Source of the DNA: Hydractinia symbiolongicarpus | Taxonomy: Eukaryota > Cnidaria > Hydrozoa > Anthoathecata > Hydractiniidae | Assembly (NCBI RefSeq): GCF_029227915.1 | Contig: NC_079883.1 | Span: 15,998,001-16,062,000, forward strand | Direction of reading: 5' to 3' | DNA length: 64,000 nt | Shown: positions 19,749-29,150 of the stretch, piece by piece | Position numbering within the stretch: position 1 is the stretch's first letter | Layout of the letters: every line of letters begins with the position of its first letter | Position numbers and translations under genes: made by a program | The notes under the pieces: model-generated | Database searches by the model: none | What the model saw: the letters and a program-made list of their open reading frames with translations, nothing else | Told to the model about the DNA's origin: nothing

Positions 19749-20400
19749 ATGGAGGAGGCGAGGAAATGTTCAAAATGTAAACACTTTTGTCTATGCGCAA
19801 TTTCAGGATCGGGGGGAAAGGTCAACGGACAAAATGTTGCATCAAATGCCTCGATGTTAAGAGGGCGTCACGGGAACGCACAAAGTGCCCGCATGAAAGG
19901 ATAAGATCCCAATGTAAGGGGGTGGGATTTGCTATCATGAAAGGCGAAGATCACAGTGCAAAGACTGCAAGGGGAGTCAGTATTGCCACCATGAAAGGAT
20001 AAGATCCACCTGCAAAGACTGCGGGGGTGGAAGCATCTGCCACCATCAATAACAAAGGCGCCGTTGCCCCTTTTGCGATCCTGATGGCCATCTCGCCTCT
20101 GTTGTACGATATCGAACCCACAAAGCCCTACAGGGAAACAAGAAACTCAGTTCCCAGGAGTACCTCGGGTGCAATATCACAACCCTGCAGATTCATCTTG
20201 AGGCCCAGTTCGTCGAGGGTATGACCCTGGATAATTATGGGAAGGGGTGGCATATCGATCACAAAATCCCACTCAAGTATCGGGAAAATGGAGATGCTCC
20301 ATCACTTGCTGAGGTTGGTAGGAGATTGCTCTACACCAACACGCAACCTATGTGGGCAAGCGAAAACATATCAAAAGGCAATCAATACATTACGGAATAG
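19749..20400 (+). pseudogene. HNH endonuclease-type gene 5 with Cys/His repeats
   Basis: It has the same layout as gene 2: header 'EEARKCSKCKHF' then 'CCIKCLDVKR', about three to four C-K-D-C-x-G-x-x-x-C-x-H repeats, 'FCDPDGHLA', then an HNH domain with 'EYLGCNI', 'WHIDHKIPLKY' and 'LLYTNTQPMWASEN', ending at 20400. Frameshifts at about 19788 and 19920 and a stop near 20048 break it. It is closest to gene 2, consistent with duplication within the element. Confidence 0.75.
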
Positions 20401-20438
20401 GTGTGAATTGTAATTTTTAGCTTGCGGAATGAGAACTT

Positions 20439-20470
20439 ATTTTTTATGGCTTATCAAGGCCACAAAAAAT
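20439..20470. terminator. Hairpin between HNH gene 5 and the integrase end
   Basis: ATTTTTTATGGC pairs with GCCACAAAAAAT (one mismatch) across the loop TTATCAAG. It sits in the convergent interval where plus-strand genes end at 20400 and the minus-strand integrase ends near 20691, so it could serve either strand. Confidence 0.5.
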
Positions 20471-20690
20471 ATTACCACCCTTTGATATATTGTTGAGGTA
20501 CCTGAACGTCCTCCGAAATAAGCATAAGTTCCTCCGAGACGAAGCTGCGATCGGGACCGTCTTTCAAATAGTATAAAACACGACTGCCTGCCACGATACA
20601 ATCCAACCTATACATTTTCCTACTCCAGGAAACAACCGTTGCACGTCGTCTCGCATCACCGTGCTCCTCTCCCGGTTTTAGGAGGTATAA

Positions 20691-21470
20691 CTACAGCCCA
20701 TCCTCAGGTAGGGGTCTCTCTTCAGGATATTCTTCACCTTTCACGAGCGATATCTCATCCAGTTTGATCGCCCTGTTAGGCTTCATGCCGATCATAGCAG
20801 TCTTTGTATTGTTGAGATTTTTCACGATAGTGTACAGGTGCTTGACCCAAATGGTACTAGGCTCCCCAGAAACCAACTCTTGCGCATCTTGAGGTTTGAA
20901 GAGTCTTTCGGCGAGTACCTTGTTGTAGGACTCTACAAAGGCCGTGAAAGTATGATGATATTTGGTGGTAGCCCGTTTAATCTCCACCCCCTTATCCTCT
21001 AGCAACTTCGTTACATTCGACTTAAATTCGCTACCATTGTCACATTGAAAGCTTTTAGGGTTGTGTAAAGGTCCCGCTTTGTAAATGTCCAGCAACCTCG
21101 CTAGCTTTTTTGGTACGTAGGGACCTCGCGACCTTATACCTTAGGCCGCGTCAATGCCCGTCGGAATATATTTGTAGGTGCTACCATATACCTGATCATG
21201 GGGCATATACAACAGATCAAATTGATGCATTTCGTTAGGTGTCGTAATGGTGAAGTGTGGATAATCGATCTTTTTAGGGCCTTTGATATGTCGAAGAAAC
21301 AGGAGTTGCCTGGATAGCCAGTTTGTGGCCTTCTTTTTGGATAGGCCAGCTTCTGCAGCGAGTAATCTAATGGCCTTGCGTCCGGTCCAGAGATGTTCTG
21401 GGGTATAGTAAATTTGACTTAGCTTTTCCGCCTCCTCCTCGATAACGATATGTGGTGATTTTTCTGACAT
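20691..21470 (-). pseudogene. Polinton DDE integrase (retroviral-like)
   Basis: It inserts the element into the host genome. On minus from the ATG at 21470, the N-terminal part has a helical 'RKAIRLLAAEAGLSKKKATNW' stretch. The catalytic triad is visible as D in 'QFDLLYMP', D in 'QCDNGSEF' and E in 'FVESYNKVL', with exactly 35 residues between the last two (DX35E). A frameshift or stop near 21141 splits the gene between the first and second Asp. A C-terminal tail follows ('KPNRAIKLDEI') without a clear chromodomain. Confidence 0.85.
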
Positions 21471-21491
21471 GTTTATTATATGTCAGAAAAA
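21459..21491 (-). promoter_or_regulatory. 12-bp hairpin over the integrase start codon
   Basis: TTTTTCTGACAT (21459-21470) and ATGTCAGAAAAA (21480-21491) form a perfect stem with loop GTTTATTAT. The integrase ATG (minus, 21470-21468) lies in the stem, and ATATAATAA precedes it on the coding strand. The upstream gene's stop (21497) is 6 nt away, so one element spans the end of one gene and the start of the next. Confidence 0.55.
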
Positions 21492-21496
21492 CGTTC

Positions 21497-21895
21497 TTAC
21501 AAATATTTGTAGGCCACGAAGCCTAGTAGGGATAAGGAGCCAACGATAAAGGTCAATTCCCCATCTTGTTGCTCCTTTAAAGGGGTGTAAAAATCGGACA
21601 ATTGCGGGGCCTTCTTGTTTGAAGCAATGTAGTATTGATACATATCGTCATTCAGCTCTTTTAGGCTTTTGCCGGCCTATAATTGCATCTCCCACTGTTC
21701 ATTAAACCAGTCGAGCTTGGCTTGCCGGGCCCGTATCCACTGGGCCTGAGCTGCATTGAGCTTTTCCATAGCTTCGTCGTGTCTTTTCCTCTCCGCCTCA
21801 CCGTGTCATGCAAGCTTACTGAATAGAAAGTTAGTGCCGGAGAATGCTAGGGCGTTGATTGCCGCACCTGCAATAATGACAGCTATTATTGCCAT
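21497..21895 (-). pseudogene. Small Polinton protein with membrane segments at both ends
   Basis: The ATG at 21895 follows AATATTAATAA. The translation opens with a hydrophobic segment ('IIAVIIAGAAINALAFSG'), has a charged helical middle ('AERKRHDEAMEKLNAAQAQW'), then 'LSDFYTP' and a C-terminal hydrophobic 'GSLSLLGFVAYKYL' before TAA. Two in-frame stops interrupt it, near residues 30 and 71. The layout resembles an uncharacterised protein common in cnidarian genomes, and its position beside the capsid and integrase genes argues for a virion component. Confidence 0.55.
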
Positions 21896-21898
21896 TTA

Positions 21899-23108
21899 TT
21901 AATATTCAACGCTGTGGAAGCGTCCATCAAGTATGTTCAGCTGCGCGTCCTCCAGAAGGTAAACATAACACCTAAAATCCCCAGTTCCGTCAGCCTTTTT
22001 AGTCATATGGAGGGTTATGCCATCACTAAGGCGTTGAAGAGGCCTTCCAGAACCATGCAGCTCGTTATCGCTAGATGCTCTTAAATCAATGAAAAGGGCA
22101 TACCTTTCGTTAAAGATCGTGGGCACCGGAAATGTTCACGATCTGTTCGAGGTGGTCAATGGGAAGCATGGCATGTGAGTATAACTCATTAGGCTCCCCC
22201 TCGACAGTGACGCTAATCTTCCCGATCTTAGGGTTGTAAAAGACCTCGTTGACACTGGCATAGGGCTTCACTTTCCCAGGGTCTATGAAGAGTAGCAAAA
22301 CACCCTTGAGACTTTTCGCGGGAGTGTCGATTTGGAGGTTGTATGAGGTATCGGCCTTTTTCATTGTGACTACTTTGCTACGGAGTATCCGCTCATAGGG
22401 TAGGGCCAATCTTGCATATCTTGACATTATGGCACTCGTGTGACCTTCTTGTCAAACTCCAGCTTGATATTGGTGATCTTATAGGCGGCGTCAGCAGCCT
22501 TGGCCGCCGTGCTTCCCGAGGCTGCAGTACCCGCATGTTTGATCACGTCGCTATGAGGTGCAAAATGCAGGACAAACTGCAATCTATCGTATAATCCCGC
22601 TTGATAAAACGGCAGATCTCTCGTCAACTCGAACATTTTGCCCAGGGGCACGCAAAAGTGTTCCCATACGCCGCAGCAATAGCCTTCTCTTCATCTGTCC
22701 CGACATGATCACTGGCACTGACCTGTAGGGCTCTGATCGTTCCGTCATTTGGGTTTATCCCCTCTAGGATGGGGTTGTTGTATCTATCAAATTTGGGTAA
22801 CCAGAGGTCACAATAGACCGCCAGGGTATTGTAGTCGCTAATATTCTTTACCTCGTTGCCATTCAGGGTAATGCGTAGATTCTTCACCAGACTTTTGCCT
22901 ATATTGCTGACTAGGGTACGCTTCGTATTGGTCCCCGTCAGTGTCAGATCAAATAAGAGCTTGAAACTGCTCGGAAAGATGACATCATTCTAGCCCATGT
23001 GGGGGATATCCACGGACAGGTCTTCGTTCTGGTTGATTGTAGAGGGTATGTGGCTTACCTGAACCCTTTGTCTCCGGCCTTTGATGCCAAAAAGAATACG
23101 TTACTCAT
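21899..23108 (-). pseudogene. Major capsid protein (double jelly-roll), Polinton copy 2
   Basis: About 400 codons on minus from the ATG at 23108 are split over four or five frames (breaks near 23055, 22985, 22650, 22430 and 22120). Features fit Polinton/adintovirus double-jelly-roll capsid proteins. There are beta-rich segments such as 'LRITLNGNEVKNISDYNTLA', 'LPFYQAGLYDRLQFVL', 'KITNIKLEFDKKV' and 'YNLQIDTPAKSLKGVLLLF', and an 'NPKIGKISVTVEGEPNELY' region. The C-terminus has 'LFIDLRASSDNELHGSG'. The length and order fit. The start is supported by TATATAATAAAATG. It is divergent from the gene at 23137 with only 28 nt between start codons. Confidence 0.75.
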
Positions 23109-23136
23109 TTTATTATATACGAAATGTTCTAATAAA

Positions 23137-24142
23137 ATGGCTGATAATCCAATAATTGATCACGATCTTGGGGAGGAGGGGGAGGATGAGGGTGTTGGAA
23201 GGGATGATAAACCAGATGATGGTACGAAACAACTCCCCGGAACACCGAGGAGTTCAACGGCAGGAAAACAACGGCAGGCAGGTGCACTTGTAAGAATAAT
23301 GAAAAATAAACTAAAAAAAGAGGTAAGCGATTTTTACATACATCTTGTTAATTTGAACCTGGGACCTCTGAATGAAACCCGGATAGATATAAACGTAATT
23401 AATGGTAACTTCAAACTTGGGGAACAACTTTTTTTCAAAAATATAATTAAATGGGCTTAACCTCGAACTTCAAACCTATCAGGGTAACATTAAAAGTCTA
23501 ACAAATAAGATACTTTCGTATGACAGCCAGATTGACAAGTTAAAAGCCAGGCTGGAGCAGCTCAAGGATCAGAAAGATGGGGCATACGATGGTGAGATTT
23601 CTAACCTTGATAAAAAAATAATAGAAAAGCTTGAGAAAAACATTGAAAAATAGGAGGATGAAAGGAATGCCTTACATGAAAAGGTGAAAGAACTCAAGCG
23701 TGATATTTACAGACAGCTGAGACACATCAAGGACACGCTGTTGAAAATCTCTGAAGATAACACATCCCAGCTTGGAAAGCTTAAAATACTCTTCAAGGAG
23801 CAGGGTCTGACCGTAGCGAGTATAGTCTCTGCTATTGGTCTACTGGTTTCCACTATTGTACTCGCCGTTACGGGAGGAAGTGCCACGGCGGGTGCTGGAG
23901 GAAGTGCCGCGGCGGTTGGTGCAGGAAAAGGCTTTGTAGAGAAGCAGCTTGAAAGGCTCGGAAAGTCCCTTAAATATTTGGCAGATAAGGCAGGTGCTGC
24001 ATTACCCGGGACCATCGGTACCGTAGTCTCCTTCTTTTTGAGGGTAGCGTCAACTATCGTCAAATATGCAGCGAAACATCTGTATATGGCCGTCGCCGCT
24101 GCTACCGGCTTTGTCGTGCTATATGTTGGAAAGAGGAAATAG
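23137..24142 (+). pseudogene. Coiled-coil and glycine-rich membrane protein of Polinton copy 2
   Basis: The protein has about 335 residues in three parts. First is an acidic N-terminus (ATG 23137; 'DHDLGEEGEDEGVGRDD'). Then comes a long coiled coil (23460-23760; 'DSQIDKLKARLEQLKDQKDG', 'DKKIIEKLEKN'). Last is a C-terminal region with three hydrophobic or glycine/alanine-rich segments ('SIVSAIGLLVSTIVLAV', 'GSATAGAGGSAAAVGAGKG', 'MAVAAATGFVVLYV'). It is broken by a frameshift near 23455 and a TAG at about 23651. The pattern resembles membrane-active virion proteins, but no family was confirmed. Its stop abuts the stop of the convergent gene at 24144. Confidence 0.6.
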
Positions 24143-24143
24143 G

Positions 24144-25349
24144 TTATTTAAGCCATATATAGGCAATGATGAGGCCTACCCCCGTTGTGTTTAAGGCGGT
24201 CTTGATATCCTCATGTTGATTTTGTGGGGGTTGTTCAGGAGGGTGTATAGGAGGTGTAGCATGCTTGTGAGGTATAGATGGTATAGCCTGTATGATATGA
24301 TCGGAAGTATGTATGGGAGGTGTAATAGGTGTAGCATGCTTAGGAGGTATAGGATGCACGGGAGGTGTGGTATGCTTTGGAGGTGGCTTGATAGCCCTCT
24401 CCGTATGCCTCGCAGTAGGCCTGTTGTTCACATCGACTTGTACACCTACATTTACATTGGCAGGTGCTTTGAGGATGTGGTTGTTATACCCTACAATCTT
24501 GCCTATCCTCAGGTTCATATCAGAAGGCAACACGCTTGGCATGACGGCAAAGTTTTCTGGAGTTCGGACATATTGAAGCACCTTTTGGAATTCGGTGATA
24601 TCATGTCCCACGTTTTCTTGACGTTGTACCATGGCCTCAAATTTATGCAATAGGATTTGCCTTGCTGTGTAGTTATCAGCGCCGGATCCTATTAGAGATG
24701 CCTTGGCACCCGCCTGCGACCCCAGCAACAAAACCCCGTCAACCCTGATACTTTCACTCAATTTGGTCAGACCCTCTGATGTCAGACCTTGACTTGTGGG
24801 AGATATGAACTTGACCCAATCCCCATCAACCTGGGGCCACCATCTACCATTTGTCAATGACGACATGACAGCCTTAAACTTGTACAAAGCATTAGCATCT
24901 GCGCCATATTCGCGGCACACCTGTGCATACCCCGAGGTGGAGTAGGAGTTTTTGTACTGTGAAAAACCATCATCATAAGGCATGGGTACCTTCATCCTTG
25001 CCACAATACGACGCATGTGGTAATAGACGTGGAATTTAAAGATTGACAAGGGGTACGGAATCCGTCAGGTGTTTAGCAGATATGCCTAATGCCGTCGTTG
25101 CGCAAGGGGTGGCAAAATTCACCTGCACGTTCCAGTAGTCCAAGGCCTGTCCTGTCCAACTCACCCTAACAGGATCATTAAGCAGATTGGTGGGGATTTT
25201 TATGGCATACTTGGTGAATTCAGGGAACACCACACCCCAATGTGCGAGTCTGTGGAGGTATACAACTCCTGATGCTCAAGGCTCGTGATACCAAGTGCCC
25301 ATTCTCCCCTGTTTGACTTGTACCTGGCTCTCAGATTGTACGAATACAT
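24144..25349 (-). pseudogene. Candidate virion protein with Pro/His repeats and C-terminal anchor
   Basis: The ATG at 25349 starts 'MYSYNLRARYKSNRGEW'. Frame breaks occur near 25230 and 25045. The middle shares 'YWN', 'CATTALGIS' and 'FHVYYHMR' with copy 1 at 705-1452. Residues coded by 24200-24430 form a Pro/His-rich repeat array ('PPKHATPPIHP'-like units), and the last residues 'GVGLIIAYIWLK' look like a tail anchor. Conservation between two copies shows it is a genuine Polinton gene. The function is unknown; a surface or spike-like role would be speculation. Confidence 0.6.
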
Positions 25350-25362
25350 GTTTAAAACAAAG
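25350..25362. promoter_or_regulatory. 13-nt divergent promoter gap
   Basis: The start codons of the minus gene (25349) and the plus gene (25363) are separated by only 13 nt (TTTAAAACAAAGA with its complement). Control elements must overlap one or both coding regions or leaders. This mirrors the 28-nt divergent gap at 23109-23136. Confidence 0.45.
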
Positions 25363-25991
25363 ATGAAACAACTATACATCACCGATATAGAAAAGCCTAC
25401 GATATTTGACGACGATTCGGCCTGTATGGCTGAATCTTTGTAGTAATAACGACTTTACCATCCGTAAGGTGGGACCTGATCAGAGGGTGACTCGTATCGA
25501 GATCATGAACGGGCTGTACAAGATAGAGGATCTTGCGACTATCGTCAACTCCCAGGCAGAGGACAAGATCAAACTGTTTGTCCTGAAAAATGGACTCTGT
25601 AGGCTCCGTGTCAGTGACGGGTACACGATGGTGATTAACAGGCCATTGCAAGAGCTTTTGGGCCTGCTCTATGACCCTAGTAAGAAGTATTACACGAGTG
25701 GTGACCATGATGCAGCCTATAGGACCGATCTTTACATTCGGCTACGTCTTATTTGCCCCCAGTTGGATGAATGTGATGCCCTGCTTGATGGTAAAAAGTC
25801 TAAAATTCTGGCCCTACTTCCCACCAAGGAGTTAAACGCTTGGGGGACATGTTAACCTGGAGTTTTGACACTCCTGTTTGCCTTCCTTTGAAGGGCTCGA
25901 CAGACCGTCTAGAGTTCATGCTTACAGATGAATATCATCATGAGAAGAACGTTTTGTTCACCGACCTCACGATGCATTTGTTGATAGAATA
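25363..25991 (+). pseudogene. Candidate minor virion protein of Polinton copy 2
   Basis: The ATG at 25363 begins 'MKQLYITDIEKPTIFDDD' and shifts near 25430 into 'DFTIRKVGPDQRVTRIEIMN'. That continues through 'GLYKIEDLATIVNSQ', 'YRTDLYIRLRLICPQLDECD', 'LLDGKKSKILALLPTKE', and after another shift near 25850 'LEFMLTDEYHHEKNVLFTD'. The run of beta-strand-like segments and the late '.DLYI....D....G.KS.IL' pattern resembles structural proteins of cnidarian Polintons, possibly a single jelly-roll penton or minor capsid protein. I could not confirm that. Confidence 0.45.
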
Positions 25992-25994
25992 AAG

Positions 25995-26489
25995 ATGAAC
26001 GATATAGGCAAGCTGTACCCGAATTTACCGAGTGCACCTGCACAAGGCGCCGATATACCCGAGGAAAGCCAGGTCTACAGGCTCAAAAAGATTGAGGATA
26101 TTGAAAAGTACCTGCGGGATGAGATTAAAGAGCGGAACAGACTCGCAAAGAGGTTTAAAAAGCATGAGACCTGGGTGAGGTATACGGACCATGGTCTGTT
26201 AGGTATAAGCGTTATCACGTCAGGGCTTGGCATAGGAGCCATAGCCTCTAGCCTAGGAGTACCCTTGGCTATTGCCATGGGCGGGATAACCATCGCCGTC
26301 GAAATCGGTCAAGCCGGTCTGCGGATCGCCGGGAAGAGGCTGGGTGTGAAATCCAAAAAGCATGTGACTATAAGGATACTTGCAGAGACAAAGCTGAATT
26401 CTATCATTGATCTTATCTCAAAAGCCATTGAGAACGGAGTCGTCAGCGACTATGAGTTCACCCTGATCACACAGGAATATAATAAGTAG
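25995..26489 (+). CDS. Conserved Polinton membrane protein, glycine-rich hydrophobic centre
   Basis: An intact 164-residue ORF from ATG 25995. It has an N-terminal helix with a charged run ('LKKIEDIEKYLRDEIKERN'), a central hydrophobic hairpin ('LLGISVITSGLGIGAIASSLG', then 'VPLAIAMGGITIAVEIG') and an amphipathic C-terminal region ('ILAETKLNSIIDLISKAI'). I recognise this arrangement from proteins very common in cnidarian genomes, but no function is established. The next ORF follows without a gap and is likely its natural continuation, cut by a single stop codon. Confidence 0.6.
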   Translation: MNDIGKLYPNLPSAPAQGADIPEESQVYRLKKIEDIEKYLRDEIKERNRLAKRFKKHETWVRYTDHGLLGISVITSGLGIGAIASSLGVPLAIAMGGITIAVEIGQAGLRIAGKRLGVKSKKHVTIRILAETKLNSIIDLISKAIENGVVSDYEFTLITQEYNK

Positions 26490-26672
26490 ATGCTGCTAAA
26501 GGAACAGATACGTCAACGTGTTAAACAGATCGTTAACGCTATCAACGAACAGGAGCCTGCCCAGTTAGTTGCTAAGGTCCGGGAAGAAGGCAGGCAAGAC
26601 GTTTTGAAAAAAACTTCAATCTGTACAGTATGTAAGCGGTACCTAGAGTCCCCACCTGAGTATAAGCCTTAA
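26490..26672 (+). CDS. Continuation of the 25995 protein beyond one stop
   Basis: It is in frame with the gene before it and separated only by TAG at 26487-26489. The charged helical sequence ('RQRVKQIVNAINEQEPAQL') then a 'CTVCKRYLESPP' tail fit the C-terminus of the same protein. It may be a separate small ORF, but read-through loss is likelier. It ends 4 nt before the palindrome at 26677. Confidence 0.5.
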   Translation: MLLKEQIRQRVKQIVNAINEQEPAQLVAKVREEGRQDVLKKTSICTVCKRYLESPPEYKP

Positions 26673-26676
26673 TTTT

Positions 26677-26714
26677 ATATATTTTATAGGTCTCGTATAG
26701 CCTATAAAATATAT
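26677..26714. terminator. Perfect 14-bp hairpin between convergent genes
   Basis: ATATATTTTATAGG, loop TCTCGTATAG, CCTATAAAATATAT. It lies between the plus ORF ending at 26672 and the minus gene ending at 26721. Because the stem is symmetric it could serve transcripts from both sides. Confidence 0.65.
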
Positions 26715-26720
26715 GGTTTT

Positions 26721-27346
26721 TTAATCCTCACTCAGCAACCATTCTTTCTTGAAGTCCCTGTCTTGAAATTCTGTAATATGTAGCTGAGGGTAGTAGTTTT
26801 TACCTTGCACATACACCGATGATAGTGCTAGGATGGCACTGGCTTGGCAGGGTTCATCGTAGGGTACCGGCATACCATGGAATTTAGTCGTGATTGCATC
26901 CTTGTAGTATTTTAGTTTAGCGTTCACGTAGCGGTCCTTTATCACAGGCTCTGTCGTCAATTGCTCAGATATCAACTCCTCAACCTTGGACCAGATTGAC
27001 GGTACTTCGCAACCCAATCAGGGTACTCTTCGAAATCAAGACTCATCGCCGGTACTGGATCGGCGTTGTACCGGGTGACCCCATGCGGAGACCAGATATT
27101 TGGTGTTTTTACCTTCAAGGCAACCACGAGGTCTCGTGTATGGTAGCCTACTAAATACCTTTGATCCTTACCTCCATTGGCAGGAATAGCATCCGACACT
27201 GTCAGGTAGTCCACGTTGATATCATTGATGTCTGTGAAAGTAGCAGCAAATGAGTAGCATAATTTAGGGTTGACGAGCTCATTCTCAAATTGTAGCATCT
27301 TTATTTTTATTCGAACTACTTCAGAGAATTGCTTGTCATTGTACAT
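26721..27346 (-). pseudogene. Rightmost Polinton gene, unknown function
   Basis: About 208 residues run from ATG 27346, with one frameshift near 27005. Visible segments include 'VVRIKIKMLQFENELV', 'DINVDYLTVSDAIPANGG', 'YLVGYHTRDLVVALKVK', and later 'CQASAILALSSVYVQGKNYY'. It is soluble and beta-rich with no membrane segment or metal motif. Its place at the end of the element, opposite the polymerase, could suit a DNA-binding or replication accessory protein, but I do not recognise it. Confidence 0.5.
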
Positions 27347-27699
27347 ACGCAGCCACCCCCGTTATGTGTGATATATTTGTGATAACAGTACCAGCATAAA
27401 AGTTTAAATTCCTTACATTGTTCTATTTTATATTATGACTAGCTGCTTCCCGTGGAATAATCCACTGATTTCTCATTTAATTCATGTAGCAGATATACGT
27501 CCATCAAAAAACAAACAATACAGCAGTGCGAATCTTACAATCTGCATTATTATATAAATGACCAAAAAATTGAAGGTATCGAACAACTGCAGTATAATGT
27601 GACATTTAAAATCTAAATCTACTAATATTACTTGCTCTGACCCTCTGACAATGCAAAAATTATTCAGACAGAAGTTTACCAAAGCATTTTAAACTACAT

Positions 27700-29150
27700 C
27701 TCACCCATAAAATTTATATCACTCAAAATGCCACATACAAAAAAGCTGATCAATGTCAAAAACAAATCTTTGTCAATGTTTATGTTAAAGCAGTGCCAAA
27801 CCCTGCCACAAAATGTGAAATATAAGCAATGAATTGTGCCTCTTATTTTGGTCCATTGCATACCCACGATCATTCACAAAAGTTTAAATATAAAGGATGG
27901 GAGAGTTTAACGGCAAAATCAAAGTTTGCAAAATTTAATTCTTTTGGTATATATATCTATTGCATATGCCCTCCAAAACAATATTTTAATCCAAAATTCA
28001 GAAAAAAAAAACAGTTTGTAACAAAAATCAGTTATTCCGATGATATCGCATAACTCTTTCCCTACAAAAGCTTCACAAAGTGTAAAAAAAAGAATGGTTG
28101 TAGAAAGTATATACTTCTGATTCAACAAATATTTTTTGACTTTTTGCATGTTGTCCTTACCCATTAAATCTTACCCAAAATTTCAAAAAACTGCGATTTG
28201 GAACGCATCAAACTTAAATAGAGAAGGATTAGTCATTTCGTTATGTTGTACAGAGTGCTCGCCCGTAAGAATTTATACAAAATATAGAAAACACAGCTTG
28301 CAATGTGTAAAATCTAATACATAAGTATATCAAAAAAGTTTCAGTTATAACATCTAAAACAACAAAAATCAGTTCTATCAGTATATGTCATGCTATTGTC
28401 TTCACAAAATGTTCACCTTAAACTTTCACAAGGCACAGCCTGTAAATTAAAAACAACTGAGATGGTCGGCAACAATAAGTTAATCCCCAATGTCAAAAGG
28501 AAGAAAAAAATAGCACAAAGAGTATAAAACCAAAATCAACAAAGTAGCTCTTTTGGTGTATTGAATATGGCTATATGCACAAAAGTTTACACTAAATGTA
28601 AAAAAATAACGGTTGTGTTTAGTAGTTATACTTCAACAAACGTCAGTTCTTTTAGCATGCTGATTTATGTCTTTGCCCACAAACTCTTACATACATGAAA
28701 ATGTCAAAACCATAAATTGGAAGAAATTAAATTTACATTTTAAAAATAAGTAATTTCTGTACTTTATTTTTAGAAATTTTTCCAAGAAAAGAACTTCGCA
28801 AGCCAAAAAAAGAATGAGAAAATGTTTAAAATTTTCAGGGTTAATAACGTTTGATGAATTTTGTGGGAATTTTACATTTTGTATATATAATGTCAGTTGA
28901 ATTTCTCATTTTCATATAAAAACAGGAATGACTTGCAATGTGTAATTCTACAAAGTCAAATTCTACAAAAATTAATTCTTTCGGTATATTGCATGATCGT
29001 CTTGCCACAAAAGTTAACATAAAATTTAAAAAAAAAAACACACAACAGTTTGTATATATTATATACACTATGTATATAATTGGAAATTCACTTCAGCCTT
29101 TCCTGTACAAAATGTAAAAAATGTAAATCCTTCCCGTGCCTCCCCCCAAA
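27700..29150. repeat. Old, degenerate AT-rich tandem-like array
   Basis: A loose motif recurs: '..CTTTTGGTATATTG.AT', then 'CACAAAAG.TTACA.AAA.TG', then 'AAAAAA...CAGTTTGT' or 'GGTTGT', then 'TTCAACAAA..TCAGTT'. Examples start near 27940, 28050, 28385, 28550, 28640 and 28975. The spacing is irregular (roughly 100-200 bp) and divergence is high. No gene is supported in it. Confidence 0.45.

Larger units (their letters stand above)
10745..27346 (+). mobile_element. Polinton/Maverick copy 2: near-complete but decayed
   Basis: One block holds the four Polinton hallmarks: protein-primed DNA polymerase B, DDE integrase, FtsK/HerA-type packaging ATPase and double-jelly-roll major capsid protein. 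Several small genes of cnidarian Polinton type accompany them. Genes from 10745 to 20400 run on plus, 20691 to 23108 on minus, and the right part alternates. Nearly every gene has one or more frameshifts or stops. GC content is visibly higher than in the flanking DNA. The coordinates span the first to the last recognised gene. No terminal inverted repeat or target duplication could be identified, so the true ends are unknown. Confidence 0.9.

Noticed and set aside
10340-27700. Terminal inverted repeats of Polinton copy 2
   Set aside because: By eye, no matching inverted sequences were found between the left flank (10.3-10.74 kb) and the right flank (27.35-27.7 kb).
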